From: an uncultured Lachnospiraceae bacterium
GTDB taxonomy: Bacteria; Bacillota; Clostridia; Lachnospirales; Lachnospiraceae
Assembly: GCA_947086895.1 (NCBI GenBank)
Contig: CAMUAR010000019.1
Location: 1-56,286, forward strand
Direction: 5' to 3'
Length of the DNA stretch: 56,286 nt
The notes beneath the pieces were generated by a model. It was not told where the DNA came from and ran no database searches. It saw only the letters and a list, made by a program, of their open reading frames with translations. This document shows positions 37,305 to 46,894 of this stretch, one piece after another. Each line of letters opens with the position of its first letter. Position 1 is the first letter of the stretch. A program made the translations under genes and the position numbers.

Positions 37305-39860
37305 CTACCTCTCCTTCACAACAACAAAATCGCGCGCTTCCACCGTCTGACCGGCAGCCGACACCGCTTTTTTGTTATAGTTCACGATCACGCAGGTTCC
37401 ATTCTCGTAAGTCGTCGCATACACTTTATCAGCCAGCCGTTCATGCTTTGTAATCCGCTGTCCCTGTACACTTCCCACCGCTGCATTCACTTTTTCGTAG
37501 GTCGAGATTGCTTTCTCCTTCCACGCTGCAAAATTGATGGAATAAAGGGAATCAAAATCTGTATCTTTCAACAGATGGTTATCGCCGTAAATCCATTCAA
37601 AAGACAGTCCGGCTCCACACTCAATACTCTGTAATACCGTCGTCTCAAAATCATCTGACATATTGAGATTTGGTCCTGCAAAATCTTTGTAACCATGCAG
37701 TACAATCGCATAAAATGGTATTGTTTCATCCAGGATTCTGCTGTTATTGCTGTCAAACGGCACCTCGATAATATCAGAAAGCCATGAAAATGCGTAAGCG
37801 TTCGCATTATTGGCAAGTACATTCCCGCCCACCGCTGTATTCAGCAGCTCAATCGCTTCAGAATTATAGCCTGCCGCATGGCTTCGATCTGTGTACCTTG
37901 AGGACGCATAATCCGAAAACAGTTCTGATGCCAAAGTGTTTACCGCCACTCCGGTAAAATCATATTTCTTCACTTTCTTTTCAAAATCCTTCGCCATCTT
38001 TACAACATAGTACGGGCTGATCAGATCAACGTCGCGCTTTACAAGCATTCCATTTGGAATCAGATATTCTCCGGTTCTTACCGTTGATTTGTCATAGTAC
38101 TGCGGTGCGTGCGAACCGGATGCGTACCCGTCGCCTAACGCGCTTTTATATACATACTGCAGCTGTGCAGAATGAAATACGGTAATCCCCTTTGCTGTCA
38201 TATCGGACAAGAACTTCTTTAGAGATACCCCGGAAGCATTTAATTTGGAAAGTGCGGAAGCCGCCTTTGGAGCAGTTCCATGCAATCCGCCTTTTGCCCA
38301 TCCCTGATACTGGATTTTCAGATTGCTGACCCCTGCACTTTGCAGTTCTTCCACAATTTTTTCCGCCTGCGCGTAAGTTGTCAATTCCTGCACTGCGTTA
38401 TATTTAATGCCAAATATAGATTTTGTCTTTTCAATCGCACCGATTAAGTTTGCATAAAACGGCACCGCATTTCCCGCTGTCTGCTTTTTTAACGCCCCTT
38501 GGCTTTCCAAGTACGATTGATAAAAATGCGCCATCCCTGTATAGTTGGCCTCTTCACCGTGCAGGAAATTATAGCGCACACGGAACAGCCCTTCAAACTC
38601 TGCCGGGGAATACATCTGAAATGTCTGAGTTCCCACCACGTCGCCCAGCGAAATCTTCCCGTAACTTAAATAGGAAAAACCTGCGTACACATTATTGTAA
38701 CTGTTTGTCTTTCCGGCATTGTCCGCCGTGATATCCGCCGCAGCCGCATTTTCCTCAATAATTGCAAACCACGCTTTATCGCCTGTTTTCAGACCGTACA
38801 CCGGCATTCTCACAGTCACTGCCTGATCAATTTCCGACTTTGTTTTGCTGTTGAATGTATTGGTGATATCTCTGCCGTACACCGGAGCAAAATACGCGCT
38901 GTCCGTCTTTCCAGAATTCAAATAAATCAAAGCACCGCTTCCATCCGGCACAAAAAGATATCCTTCTTCCTCCGGTCCGGCTGCCCCGAAAAACTCTAAA
39001 AGGTCAAGATCCACAAGGTAATAACCTTCTGTGTTGTACTCTACCTTTTTCGGATCAATCTGCGCAATCAAACTCTCCCCATCCAATTTATACTCAAGCG
39101 TAACATTGAACCAAGGCTTTTCATTTGCTGACAGCACTCCGTTTTCCTCGTTGTCAAACGCCATATCTTCCGCCGTATAACCAACCTTTGTAAAATACCC
39201 TGTAATTTCTTCTTTTTTATAGTCCTTTACGCTGGACTGTAAAACATAGATATTGTGATCTTCAAAGGATGGGTACTGCTCGATATACTCCTGCCGCTCG
39301 GACTCCCTCATACTGGAAGCATCCAGATAGTTGTAAACTCGATCTGTCTTTTTCTTATCGCTTTTATCCATCTGCTCTGTAAATTGCAGATAGCGTTCCT
39401 CGCTGATTGCCTGCGGCAAAATATATTTATCTGCCAGCTCTCCAAGCTGATACAAGATACTTACTCCGTCTGATTCATAAGTAATCTCAAATTGACCGTT
39501 TGCAATGCTGTCCGTATAATTATCCATCTCGGAAGACTGCGCGCTCTCGTTAAAATACCGGATGGAAAACTGGGAGCGCATCAGATCTTTGTGATAGGCA
39601 CTTGCCACTGTATCGCTGTCAACCCCTTCTGGATTGCTGAACCATACATCACCGTTCTTTTTTACCCGAACTGCAACCGCGGTAGTCGCCTCGTCAATGT
39701 AGAGTTCCAACTCCGACGTTGAAGCCGCCAGTTTCATTCCGCTCGGTATGTCCTGCCCTTCCGCCGCGCAAACCTTAAAATCCGGTTTACTGCCGCCCGA
39801 AAAGGCAATGCAGCCTGCCAGCAAAAACGCCGCGGCTCTTTTTATCCATTTCCTTTTCAT
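37305..39860 (-). CDS. DUF5696-type secreted protein, candidate glycoside hydrolase
   Basis: An 851-residue exported protein. The signal peptide contains FLLAGCIAFSGGSK; cleavage or lipidation at that Cys is possible but the box is poor, with cleavage after VCAAE more likely. Residues about 40-480 are beta-rich (SELELYIDEATTAVAVRVKKNGDVWFSNPE), residues 490-770 look like a (beta/alpha)8 barrel with acidic strand ends (VAVNTLASELFSDY and SDIIEVPFDSNN), and the end is a small beta domain (CVIVNYNKKAVSAAGQTVEARDFVVV). This layout resembles GH36/GH101/GH129-type enzymes, but no family catalytic motif was confirmed. DUF5696 genes accompany sugar transporters in Lachnospiraceae and Paenibacillus. 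ATG 39860 (MKRKW) is preferred over a TTG eight codons earlier. Confidence 0.75.
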   Translation of the reverse strand: MKRKWIKRAAAFLLAGCIAFSGGSKPDFKVCAAEGQDIPSGMKLAASTSELELYIDEATTAVAVRVKKNGDVWFSNPEGVDSDTVASAYHKDLMRSQFSIRYFNESAQSSEMDNYTDSIANGQFEITYESDGVSILYQLGELADKYILPQAISEERYLQFTEQMDKSDKKKTDRVYNYLDASSMRESERQEYIEQYPSFEDHNIYVLQSSVKDYKKEEITGYFTKVGYTAEDMAFDNEENGVLSANEKPWFNVTLEYKLDGESLIAQIDPKKVEYNTEGYYLVDLDLLEFFGAAGPEEEGYLFVPDGSGALIYLNSGKTDSAYFAPVYGRDITNTFNSKTKSEIDQAVTVRMPVYGLKTGDKAWFAIIEENAAAADITADNAGKTNSYNNVYAGFSYLSYGKISLGDVVGTQTFQMYSPAEFEGLFRVRYNFLHGEEANYTGMAHFYQSYLESQGALKKQTAGNAVPFYANLIGAIEKTKSIFGIKYNAVQELTTYAQAEKIVEELQSAGVSNLKIQYQGWAKGGLHGTAPKAASALSKLNASGVSLKKFLSDMTAKGITVFHSAQLQYVYKSALGDGYASGSHAPQYYDKSTVRTGEYLIPNGMLVKRDVDLISPYYVVKMAKDFEKKVKKYDFTGVAVNTLASELFSDYASSRYTDRSHAAGYNSEAIELLNTAVGGNVLANNANAYAFSWLSDIIEVPFDSNNSRILDETIPFYAIVLHGYKDFAGPNLNMSDDFETTVLQSIECGAGLSFEWIYGDNHLLKDTDFDSLYSINFAAWKEKAISTYEKVNAAVGSVQGQRITKHERLADKVYATTYENGTCVIVNYNKKAVSAAGQTVEARDFVVVKER

Positions 39861-39937
39861 ACTTCCTCGCATTCCGCCGCACAAACGGCTTTTTAATCAA
39901 AGGAATTCAGTTTCTCCTTTTTCCTGAAATCATTCTG

Positions 39938-40558
39938 CTACCGGAAACGAACTTCCTTGTAAATTGTCATCACGAACGTCGCAATCTGCTGGATCACACT
40001 GAAAAAAAGCAGCCCGATAAAAAGCAGGATCGCCATACCGATAATTGTAAGGAGCGTTGTAAAAAGTGTTTTCTTCACAGAATACTGATGGGTTACCATC
40101 ATCCCTGCCAAAAGCAGCGCGCCTGTCCAGAGATAGCTGATCGTTGTAAATACATAATAAAACGTTCCCTCTTCCGCTGTGATCATATGGCTCATTCCGA
40201 TAAGCGGAAACTGAATCAGCCAGAGAGGAACCAGCGAATAGCCGGTAAAGATGATAATATCCCGCATTTTGCCTTCGCCGTCCATCAGCGAAGTTAAACA
40301 CCAGTTGGACACACACCAGAGAATGCACATCAGACCTACCGATACAATATCAACCATAACATCAATGGTTTCCAGACGGTTCATATTAAACAAAAATGCC
40401 GTATTCTGCTTTTGCACCACGAGCATAAAGATTGTGAGCACAATAAAGGTAAAGGATGCGGCAACGGAACCGCGGTGCTCCTTCTTCAAATCCCAAAAAC
40501 CGTCAAAAGGATGAAAAATAACATAGAAGCCGTATTTTAACGTCCTGAGATATTGCAT
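39938..40558 (-). CDS. YIP1-domain membrane protein
   Basis: A 206-residue protein with five predicted membrane helices (AASFTFIVLTIFMLVV, DIVSVGLMCILWCVSNWCL, DIIIFTGYSLVPLWLIQFPLIG, YYVFTTISYLWTGALLLAGMMV, LFTTLLTIIGMAILLFIGLLFF). The N-terminal HPFDGFWDLKKEHRGS is a YIP1 signature. YIP1 proteins act in eukaryotic vesicle traffic; the bacterial role is unknown. It overlaps the NHL/TPR gene by 22 bases and precedes the DUF5696-type gene, so the three are co-translated or linked. It may help assemble or gate a surface glycan complex. Confidence 0.8.
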   Translation of the reverse strand: MQYLRTLKYGFYVIFHPFDGFWDLKKEHRGSVAASFTFIVLTIFMLVVQKQNTAFLFNMNRLETIDVMVDIVSVGLMCILWCVSNWCLTSLMDGEGKMRDIIIFTGYSLVPLWLIQFPLIGMSHMITAEEGTFYYVFTTISYLWTGALLLAGMMVTHQYSVKKTLFTTLLTIIGMAILLFIGLLFFSVIQQIATFVMTIYKEVRFR

Positions 40559-42039
40559 TTTGCCTCACCTACCCATCTTTTAATTTTTTTGCCCACCACA
40601 AACACAAGAGCAATCACAACAACCCCGGCAATCAGCCCCATATATTTTCCGAAATTGTCCTGCATCAGATCTTTGCGGTAGAATTTAAATGCTTTCGTGT
40701 AATATTTTCGGCTGTTTCCAAGCTCGAAGTATTCCATCGCCTCTTTGTAACGGCCTTCCTTCAAGTACGTTTTTCCGATACCGATATACGCGACCTCGCT
40801 GTTGGCGTTGCGCAGAAGCACCTCCTGCCAAAGTTCATAAGAAAGTGCTTCATTCCCTTCATTATGAGCCTTTAAAGCTCCGAGCAGCGCCTGCCCGTAC
40901 TCTGTAATTTCATAGGTTAAAATACTGCCCAACTGAGAATCAAGGACATAAATCTTTGCCTGATCCTCGCTTAATGCCAGCGACACCGGATTCCTTACAA
41001 GTCCCGCGCGGCTGCCCTTTCCGCCAAAAACAAACAGTGAATTTCCGTCGTAATCATAACAGAAAACCTTGCCTCCGGCATTGTCGAGAATAAAATAACA
41101 CCCGTAATCCGTCGATGCAATATCCGTGAAGGACGACCATGCCGCCTCATCGGTCGCGTTGTACAAATCTCCAATAATAGCTGTATTTCCAAGACGTCTT
41201 AATACATCTGTGCCGGTTGGATTCAGCCTTCTTACGGCATCTGCCCCATTTAAGTGATCCTCGGCGGACAGATTGCTGATTGTCGCATAGACAAAGTTGC
41301 TTTTATCCACAAAAATATTGCTGTATTCTGTTGGAATAATCGTCTCCATCCTCTGCTTCTGCGCGTCGGTAGAAAAATAATTCTTCCAGATATATTCAAA
41401 CATGGATACCGAAACTTGTGTAGCCCCCATAAAACCCTGAAATTCTCCGTTTCGGTCAAACTCCACCAAACCCATATTGATACCGTAAGCAATCACATAA
41501 ATTCTTCCGGCTCCGTCCACAATAACTTTTGTAGGCACATAGTTCTGACTTTCTGTAATCAGCTCGGTTTCCGGTCTTCCAATCTGCCGGATATACTCTC
41601 TGTTCGGAGAGAATTCTACAACTCTTCCATTTCCAGAATCAGCGACATAAATATGCCCTTCCTCCGTCACAAACACGCCCTGCGGGCTTTTTAAACTGTC
41701 CTCAGCTCCATCTGCTGTAAAAGAGGATAATTCCCACAACATTGCCCCTGAAGTATCAAGCGCGACAATTCTGCTGTTCTCCATATCCGCCACATACAAG
41801 GTGTCATGTTTTAAAAACAAGTCCTGCGGATTTTTTAACTTTGTACCCGACTGTATATATGACAATTCTTCTGCATACAAATACGCAGGAGGCTGCAGCA
41901 CATCCTCGCCCCACCAGTCGTAACTGTAAGTGTCGTAAGGCATCGTATCCGCAGAGACTTCGCTTGCAGGGAAAAGCAGGCTTCCCGCCGCTGCAAGCAC
42001 ACAGAGCAGTTTTCCGAACTTCTTCTTCGAATTCTTCAT
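40537..42039 (-). CDS. NHL-repeat / TPR protein with C-terminal membrane anchor
   Basis: A 500-residue protein. The signal peptide is LCVLAAAGSLLFPASEVSA. Next come several NHL beta-propeller repeats (KNPQDLFLKHDTLYVADMENSRIVALD; SPQGVFVTEEGHIYVADSGNGRVVEFS; VRNPVSLALSEDQAKIYVLDS), a TPR-like pair (SEVAYIGIGKTYLKEGRYKEAMEYFELG), and one transmembrane helix (YMGLIAGVVVIALVFVVG) with a short basic tail. The propeller and TPR would face outside. ATG 42039 follows GGGGGGAG. A longer frame to 42132 overlaps the permease and is rejected. It may scaffold the import or hydrolysis machinery. Confidence 0.82.
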   Translation of the reverse strand: MKNSKKKFGKLLCVLAAAGSLLFPASEVSADTMPYDTYSYDWWGEDVLQPPAYLYAEELSYIQSGTKLKNPQDLFLKHDTLYVADMENSRIVALDTSGAMLWELSSFTADGAEDSLKSPQGVFVTEEGHIYVADSGNGRVVEFSPNREYIRQIGRPETELITESQNYVPTKVIVDGAGRIYVIAYGINMGLVEFDRNGEFQGFMGATQVSVSMFEYIWKNYFSTDAQKQRMETIIPTEYSNIFVDKSNFVYATISNLSAEDHLNGADAVRRLNPTGTDVLRRLGNTAIIGDLYNATDEAAWSSFTDIASTDYGCYFILDNAGGKVFCYDYDGNSLFVFGGKGSRAGLVRNPVSLALSEDQAKIYVLDSQLGSILTYEITEYGQALLGALKAHNEGNEALSYELWQEVLLRNANSEVAYIGIGKTYLKEGRYKEAMEYFELGNSRKYYTKAFKFYRKDLMQDNFGKYMGLIAGVVVIALVFVVGKKIKRWVGEAKCNISGR

Positions 42040-42055
42040 TGTTTGCTCCCCCCTT

Positions 42056-42934
42056 CTATTCCTTGATACCGGAAGATGCCATTGTCTCGATAATATTACT
42101 CTGGCTGATAATAAAGATCGCAATCGGCACAACCATCATAATTACCGTTACTGCCGCAGTTGCTCCAGCTCTGGAAATACCTCCTGCCGCAATCTGGGAT
42201 AATGCGTAAGGCAGAGTCTTTAGTTCTTCGCTGTAAATGTAATTTGCGCCCTGCGCATTCCACAAATCCTGGAAGGAAAAGATAATCAGCGTCAGCCATG
42301 CAGATTTTACCTGCGGCATTGCAATTCGGAAAAATGTGTGAATCTCAGTCGCACCGTCAATTCTTGCCGCCTCCAAAAGAGTATCCGGTATCTGCTCCAT
42401 AAACTGTTTCATCAGGAACAGACCGAGCGGTTTTGCAATCGCAGGAACAACGATCGCTACATAATGGTCAAGCCATCCGATCTTGCTCATAATCAGATAG
42501 TTTGGAATCGCTGTGACCTGACCGGAGAACATCAAGGCTGTAACAATAATGCCAAAAATCAGGTTGCGTCCCGGGAACTTATGTTTTGAGAGTGCGTAAG
42601 CGCACATACTGGCAATAATCAAATGACCTGCCGTTCCGGTTACCGTAATAAATACGGTGTTAAATATGTATCTTGAAAACGGCACCCATGACTCGGACAT
42701 CAGCACAAACACATCATGGTAGTTTTTTCCCGTAGGATTTCTCACAAACAACCGCGGCGGGAACACAAACAATTCCTCAAGTGGTTTTAAGGAGTTGCTG
42801 ATGGAAAGTACAAGCGGCACAACCATAAATGCACCCATTAAGATAAGAAGGAACATATTCAGGAAATTACCTGCCGCGGAATGGTTCGGTTTTGCCCGTT
42901 TCTTTTTCTTAAAAACTGCTGAAACTGCACTCAT
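42056..42934 (-). CDS. CUT1 sugar ABC transporter permease, MalG type (second transporter)
   Basis: A 292-residue permease with six predicted helices. EAA loop: LEAARIDGATEIHTFFRIAMPQVK. It begins MSAVSAVFKKKKRAKPNHSAAG with a GGTGGG-type site and starts two bases before the stop of the permease at 42936. It shares an operon with the 977-residue binding protein upstream. Sequence-wise it differs enough from the permease at 35318 to serve a different oligosaccharide. Confidence 0.92.
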   Translation of the reverse strand: MSAVSAVFKKKKRAKPNHSAAGNFLNMFLLILMGAFMVVPLVLSISNSLKPLEELFVFPPRLFVRNPTGKNYHDVFVLMSESWVPFSRYIFNTVFITVTGTAGHLIIASMCAYALSKHKFPGRNLIFGIIVTALMFSGQVTAIPNYLIMSKIGWLDHYVAIVVPAIAKPLGLFLMKQFMEQIPDTLLEAARIDGATEIHTFFRIAMPQVKSAWLTLIIFSFQDLWNAQGANYIYSEELKTLPYALSQIAAGGISRAGATAAVTVIMMVVPIAIFIISQSNIIETMASSGIKE

Positions 42935-42935
42935 T

Positions 42936-43880
42936 TTATTGACCCACCTTTCGTAACAGGAATTGTACCAGCTTGTTGCAGAGTATCATAACGATAAACA
43001 AGAGCGTGGCGATCGCGGAGGCGTAACCCATCTCAAAACGGATTGAGCCGTAATCGACAAGATGTGAGACAACCGTGTGCGCCGCGTAGCTGACGCTTGG
43101 GAAACCTGCGAGAGCCGCCAACTGGTCATGGATGGCAAACGACGAAGTAATTGTCATAACCGCACCAAACATCAGCTGCGGCTTCATGGAAGGAAGTGTG
43201 ATATACCAAAGTTCCTGAAAACGGTTTTTGATACCATCCATATAACCTGCCTCGTACAAAGTGCGGTCCACGTTCTGCAGACCTGCAATAAAGGACAAAA
43301 ACCCTGTTCCCATACTCATCCACAAAACAACGACAATCAAAATCGGCTGAATGTACGTCGCATCCTCAAACCACAGAATTGGTGAATAAATCGCGCCAAG
43401 CTTCATCAGCCAGCCGTTTGCAAAACCGTAAGAGTCACTGGAAAAAATAAACTTCCAGATAAAATACGCCTGCCCTGAAATTGTTGGGGCATAAAAGATC
43501 AGCGTCATAATCGCGCGCAGCACCGGTCTTTTGATCTCATTGATCATCCATGCGATAATCAGTGCCATAAAATAGCCGATCGGTCCGGTAACAACTGCAA
43601 ACAGGAATGTATTCTTTACTGCCGTCAAAAATACATCGTCCGAAAAAAACAAATTTATATAGTTCTGCCAGCCGATAAACCGCGGCGATTCGAGTACATT
43701 GTAGTAGGTGAAGCTCAATCCCATCGAAGTCACGACCGGAACCAGATAAAATACCGTAAAAATAATGCAGTATGGAGCAATAAACAAAAACGATATTTTC
43801 GATTTTTTCATCTGCTTCCAGGTTGCTTTCCACCTTCTTGCAATATCTGCTTTCAGAACATGAATCAAACCCTTCTCCAT
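42936..43880 (-). CDS. CUT1 sugar ABC transporter permease, MalF type (second transporter)
   Basis: A 314-residue permease with six predicted helices. EAA loop: LYEAGYMDGIKNRFQELWYITLPSMKPQ. The N-terminus MEKGLIHVLKADIARRWKATWKQMKKSK is strongly basic and cytoplasmic. It forms the transmembrane pair with the permease at 42056. A 13-bp perfect hairpin (43896-43928) separates it from the binding-protein gene upstream. Confidence 0.92.
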   Translation of the reverse strand: MEKGLIHVLKADIARRWKATWKQMKKSKISFLFIAPYCIIFTVFYLVPVVTSMGLSFTYYNVLESPRFIGWQNYINLFFSDDVFLTAVKNTFLFAVVTGPIGYFMALIIAWMINEIKRPVLRAIMTLIFYAPTISGQAYFIWKFIFSSDSYGFANGWLMKLGAIYSPILWFEDATYIQPILIVVVLWMSMGTGFLSFIAGLQNVDRTLYEAGYMDGIKNRFQELWYITLPSMKPQLMFGAVMTITSSFAIHDQLAALAGFPSVSYAAHTVVSHLVDYGSIRFEMGYASAIATLLFIVMILCNKLVQFLLRKVGQ

Positions 43881-43895
43881 TTCATACCTCGTTTC

Positions 43896-43928
43896 TATAT
43901 AACTGCGGTTCTAAGCCGCAGTTATATA
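43896..43928. promoter_or_regulatory. Intercistronic hairpin between binding-protein and permease genes
   Basis: TATATAACTGCGG pairs perfectly with CCGCAGTTATATA around a seven-base loop. On the minus strand no clear T-run follows, so it is more likely a 3' stabiliser of the binding-protein message than a terminator. Confidence 0.6.
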
Positions 43929-43991
43929 TCGATGATTGACTTGATTTTCAAACTATATTATTTTGAACTTATGTCAGTGTCCGTCTTATTT

Positions 43992-46871
43992 TTATTCCAG
44001 ACCAAACTCAATACGCTTGTTTGTAATCTCATTATTGATTGTCTTAACATAATCCTCAAGCGTTTCTCTCGGATCCTCCTTGGTGTTATACACTGCATAG
44101 AATGCATTTTTCACATGGCGCTCTGTAAAATATCCGCCTGGAATCTCCGGCACGACCTTCACCCATTCCATCTGAGCTTTCAGCTGTTTTAAATCCCTGC
44201 TGGTCCACGGCAGATTTTCCAGCGCCGCTGTATTTGCCGTCGCGACACGTCCCGCAACACCCAGGATATTTTCAACTTCAATGCCGTAGGAAGTCTGCGT
44301 CTCTTCGCTCATCCACCATTTTAAGAATTCCCATGCTCCTTCTTTGCGCTTGGATGTATCCAGAATAATAACCGCCGACTGCCCTGCTAAAACAGAGTGA
44401 TCAACATTGCCCGATTCATCTTCGTAGCCCGGAACTAACGTAAAGCCCCAAAGCCCCTTGATCTCCGGCGCAAATACCGAAAGGTAGCTGTACTGCGTAT
44501 AATCTGCGATTGCCAGCGGCATCTCGCCTGTTCGGAAACGGTTTGCAAAATCATAAGTAACCGGCATACGGTAATCAACATAATTACTCGTCCACTGCGT
44601 GAAGGCCTGCACCGCTTCCTCTGTATCCAACCCGCTCGCCTTACCATCCGGCGAATAATAAGAACCGCCATGCTGGTACAAACACATACCATAAGAAGAA
44701 TAATCAGGACTGATACCAATGTTCATATTATTTTTCTGTATCACTGCCAGACACTCATAGAACTGATCCCAAGTCCGCGGCACGGTTAAACCAAGCTCTT
44801 TTAAAATATCCGCCCGATAAAACAGCATCGGGAAAGAGGAGGTCTGCGGCAGTGCATAAACGCCGTCGTTCAGCCGGAACATATCGAGCGCATTGTCAAA
44901 AAATCTGCTGGAAACTTCGTCAAAGTCATCAAACTGCGTCAAATCTGCCGCCGCTTTGCGGAGCGCGTAATTGACCGGCTCTTTACTTCCAACTCCCAGC
45001 GCAACGTCAGGTCCCTGACCGGCAAGTGTTGCGGACAGCAGGATATCGCGGTTTACAAGTTTTACATTGACTGGGATTCCCTTTGCTTCCACAAAGTAAT
45101 TGTCCACAAGATTTTTTAAAACGGTCGCCTGGTCACGCCCGGAACCGCTCGCACTTGCTGCCGCCGATGCGTCTGCAAGCATCCATACTTCAACAGTGCC
45201 GCTGCCGTACACATTACCGATGCTTTCATAATCTTCTGTAAAGCTTGCGATAAACGCACGCCACTCATGCAGCACCTTCTGCCAGAATCCTGCCTTTGCT
45301 TTTGGCAGTTTTGCATCCGCCTGCTGCAAGAGCAGATAATCAATCTGAAGCGGCTGTTCCTTCATCGAGAGCGTCCAGGAACCAAGCGAAATAATATTAT
45401 CTTTAAATGCCGACCACTGTTTCGCGATGGTTGATGGCTTCTTGGACATATTTCCAAGCTGGATAATCAGGTTGTCAAGCGCTACAGACTCACTTCCGCT
45501 GGAACCTTTCGCGTAAGCCTTCACCCGCGCGGATAAATTCTCAATAATCTGGTGCTGTTCTTTTAAGATTGCAAGAGCCTCTGGCGTCTTGATGTCAAGC
45601 TGATAGTCTCTGAGAGAATCCGGCGAGGAGCCAATTACCATAAGCAGCTGCCTGTATGCCCGGTTCAGTTCAAAAATACTGTTGTCCGCCTCGTTTAGAA
45701 TCTGAGCCATCTCCTCGCCCAGCGCAACTTCCAGAGTCAAGGTATGAGTACCTGCCGTCAAATAAAAACGATAACTTTCCTCATCACTGCCAAACGTTGT
45801 GACATCCCAGTTGTTATCATAGTAAAATCTTAATTCTGCCGCCTCCTGAAATGGAAGTTCCCCATCAATGGAAAGCGAACGTACCACAGTTACACCCTGC
45901 TTTATACTCTGCTTGTATTTCGCTGCAATCTCATAAAAACCATCCTCTGGAACCGACACTTCCCATGTAATCCACTGCCCTGTCTGGTTCCAGTTGTTTC
46001 CGCCGATGCTGTTCATTCGAATCTTGGACGGATGATACGGCTCAGTGAGCGGCGAAGTTCTGTCGTTCACCGGGTAGAGCGTGGAATCGGACTTATATAC
46101 TGCATCCTCGCCCTGAATTTTAACAGCCGCCGCCAGAGCGACATCCTTTGCTCCTTTCGCCGCTGCCGCCGCGTAATAATCCGCATAGCTTGGAATTTCC
46201 GGCTGTTTTGACAAAGTAATCGCGCCGACTGCCATCGGCTCTTTGATTGAGGTTAAAGAAATGGTGTTTGTTCCTTTATTAAAATAAAAATAGTATGCGT
46301 CCGACTCATATCCCGAACTATCCTCGCACCATGCGCTGCGCCAAATTCTCTCCTCGACCTGCGTCGGTCGGATATCATTGCCGCGCGCGTCCATTCGAAC
46401 CTCCGTCTCATTTTTCCAGACCCTTGTAAACTCCAGAGACTGCGCCCCGTCAAACGGAAGTTCTCCATTGATACGAATCTCCCGCTCAATTGTATTGCCC
46501 TTGCCTTCCGTCGGATAATAGTCAAGTTTTACCTGGTACAGTCCCGCTTCCGAAACATCAAACTCCCAGACAATCTCACCTTCCTCCGCGGTCAGTGCAA
46601 CGCTTCCGGCAAAACCTTCATAATTATCCTGACGCGAAAATCCTGCGTCCGCCGTTTTGTAATCGCCGCCTACAATCCTTATTTCGCCTGCTGGATATCC
46701 TGCATCCGAATGGTCTGCCAAGTAATCCCGGTAGCTTTTTGTATCGTAAACGATCGACAAAAGCTCATCTTCCTGCTCCGTTTCACCCGCAGCCTGCATA
46801 GGTCGTGGGAACGCAAGTACCGCAAACGCTGCCGCCAGCAACCCTGCTTTCAACTTTCTTTTCATTGCCAT
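43992..46871 (-). CDS. Extracellular solute-binding protein with appended N-terminal carbohydrate-binding-like domains
   Basis: A 959-residue exported protein, about twice the length of ordinary binding proteins. The signal peptide has no lipobox (LLAAAFAVLAFPRPMQAA). Residues about 45-240 and 245-400 are two beta-sandwich, CBM-like modules (IVWEFDVSEAGLYQVKLDYYP; ITWEVSVPEDGFYEIAAKYK), residues 410-560 are helical, and residues 560-950 are a family 1 solute-binding domain (PDVALGVGSKEPVNYALRK ... FYRADILKELGLTVPRTWDQF). ATG 46871 (MAMKRK) gives GGGGG six bases upstream; nearby in-frame ATG codons at 46874 and 46865 are alternatives. It serves the permeases at 42936 and 42056. Confidence 0.85.
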   Translation of the reverse strand: MAMKRKLKAGLLAAAFAVLAFPRPMQAAGETEQEDELLSIVYDTKSYRDYLADHSDAGYPAGEIRIVGGDYKTADAGFSRQDNYEGFAGSVALTAEEGEIVWEFDVSEAGLYQVKLDYYPTEGKGNTIEREIRINGELPFDGAQSLEFTRVWKNETEVRMDARGNDIRPTQVEERIWRSAWCEDSSGYESDAYYFYFNKGTNTISLTSIKEPMAVGAITLSKQPEIPSYADYYAAAAAKGAKDVALAAAVKIQGEDAVYKSDSTLYPVNDRTSPLTEPYHPSKIRMNSIGGNNWNQTGQWITWEVSVPEDGFYEIAAKYKQSIKQGVTVVRSLSIDGELPFQEAAELRFYYDNNWDVTTFGSDEESYRFYLTAGTHTLTLEVALGEEMAQILNEADNSIFELNRAYRQLLMVIGSSPDSLRDYQLDIKTPEALAILKEQHQIIENLSARVKAYAKGSSGSESVALDNLIIQLGNMSKKPSTIAKQWSAFKDNIISLGSWTLSMKEQPLQIDYLLLQQADAKLPKAKAGFWQKVLHEWRAFIASFTEDYESIGNVYGSGTVEVWMLADASAAASASGSGRDQATVLKNLVDNYFVEAKGIPVNVKLVNRDILLSATLAGQGPDVALGVGSKEPVNYALRKAAADLTQFDDFDEVSSRFFDNALDMFRLNDGVYALPQTSSFPMLFYRADILKELGLTVPRTWDQFYECLAVIQKNNMNIGISPDYSSYGMCLYQHGGSYYSPDGKASGLDTEEAVQAFTQWTSNYVDYRMPVTYDFANRFRTGEMPLAIADYTQYSYLSVFAPEIKGLWGFTLVPGYEDESGNVDHSVLAGQSAVIILDTSKRKEGAWEFLKWWMSEETQTSYGIEVENILGVAGRVATANTAALENLPWTSRDLKQLKAQMEWVKVVPEIPGGYFTERHVKNAFYAVYNTKEDPRETLEDYVKTINNEITNKRIEFGLE

Positions 46872-46894
46872 CATCAACCCCCTTCGGCATTCTT

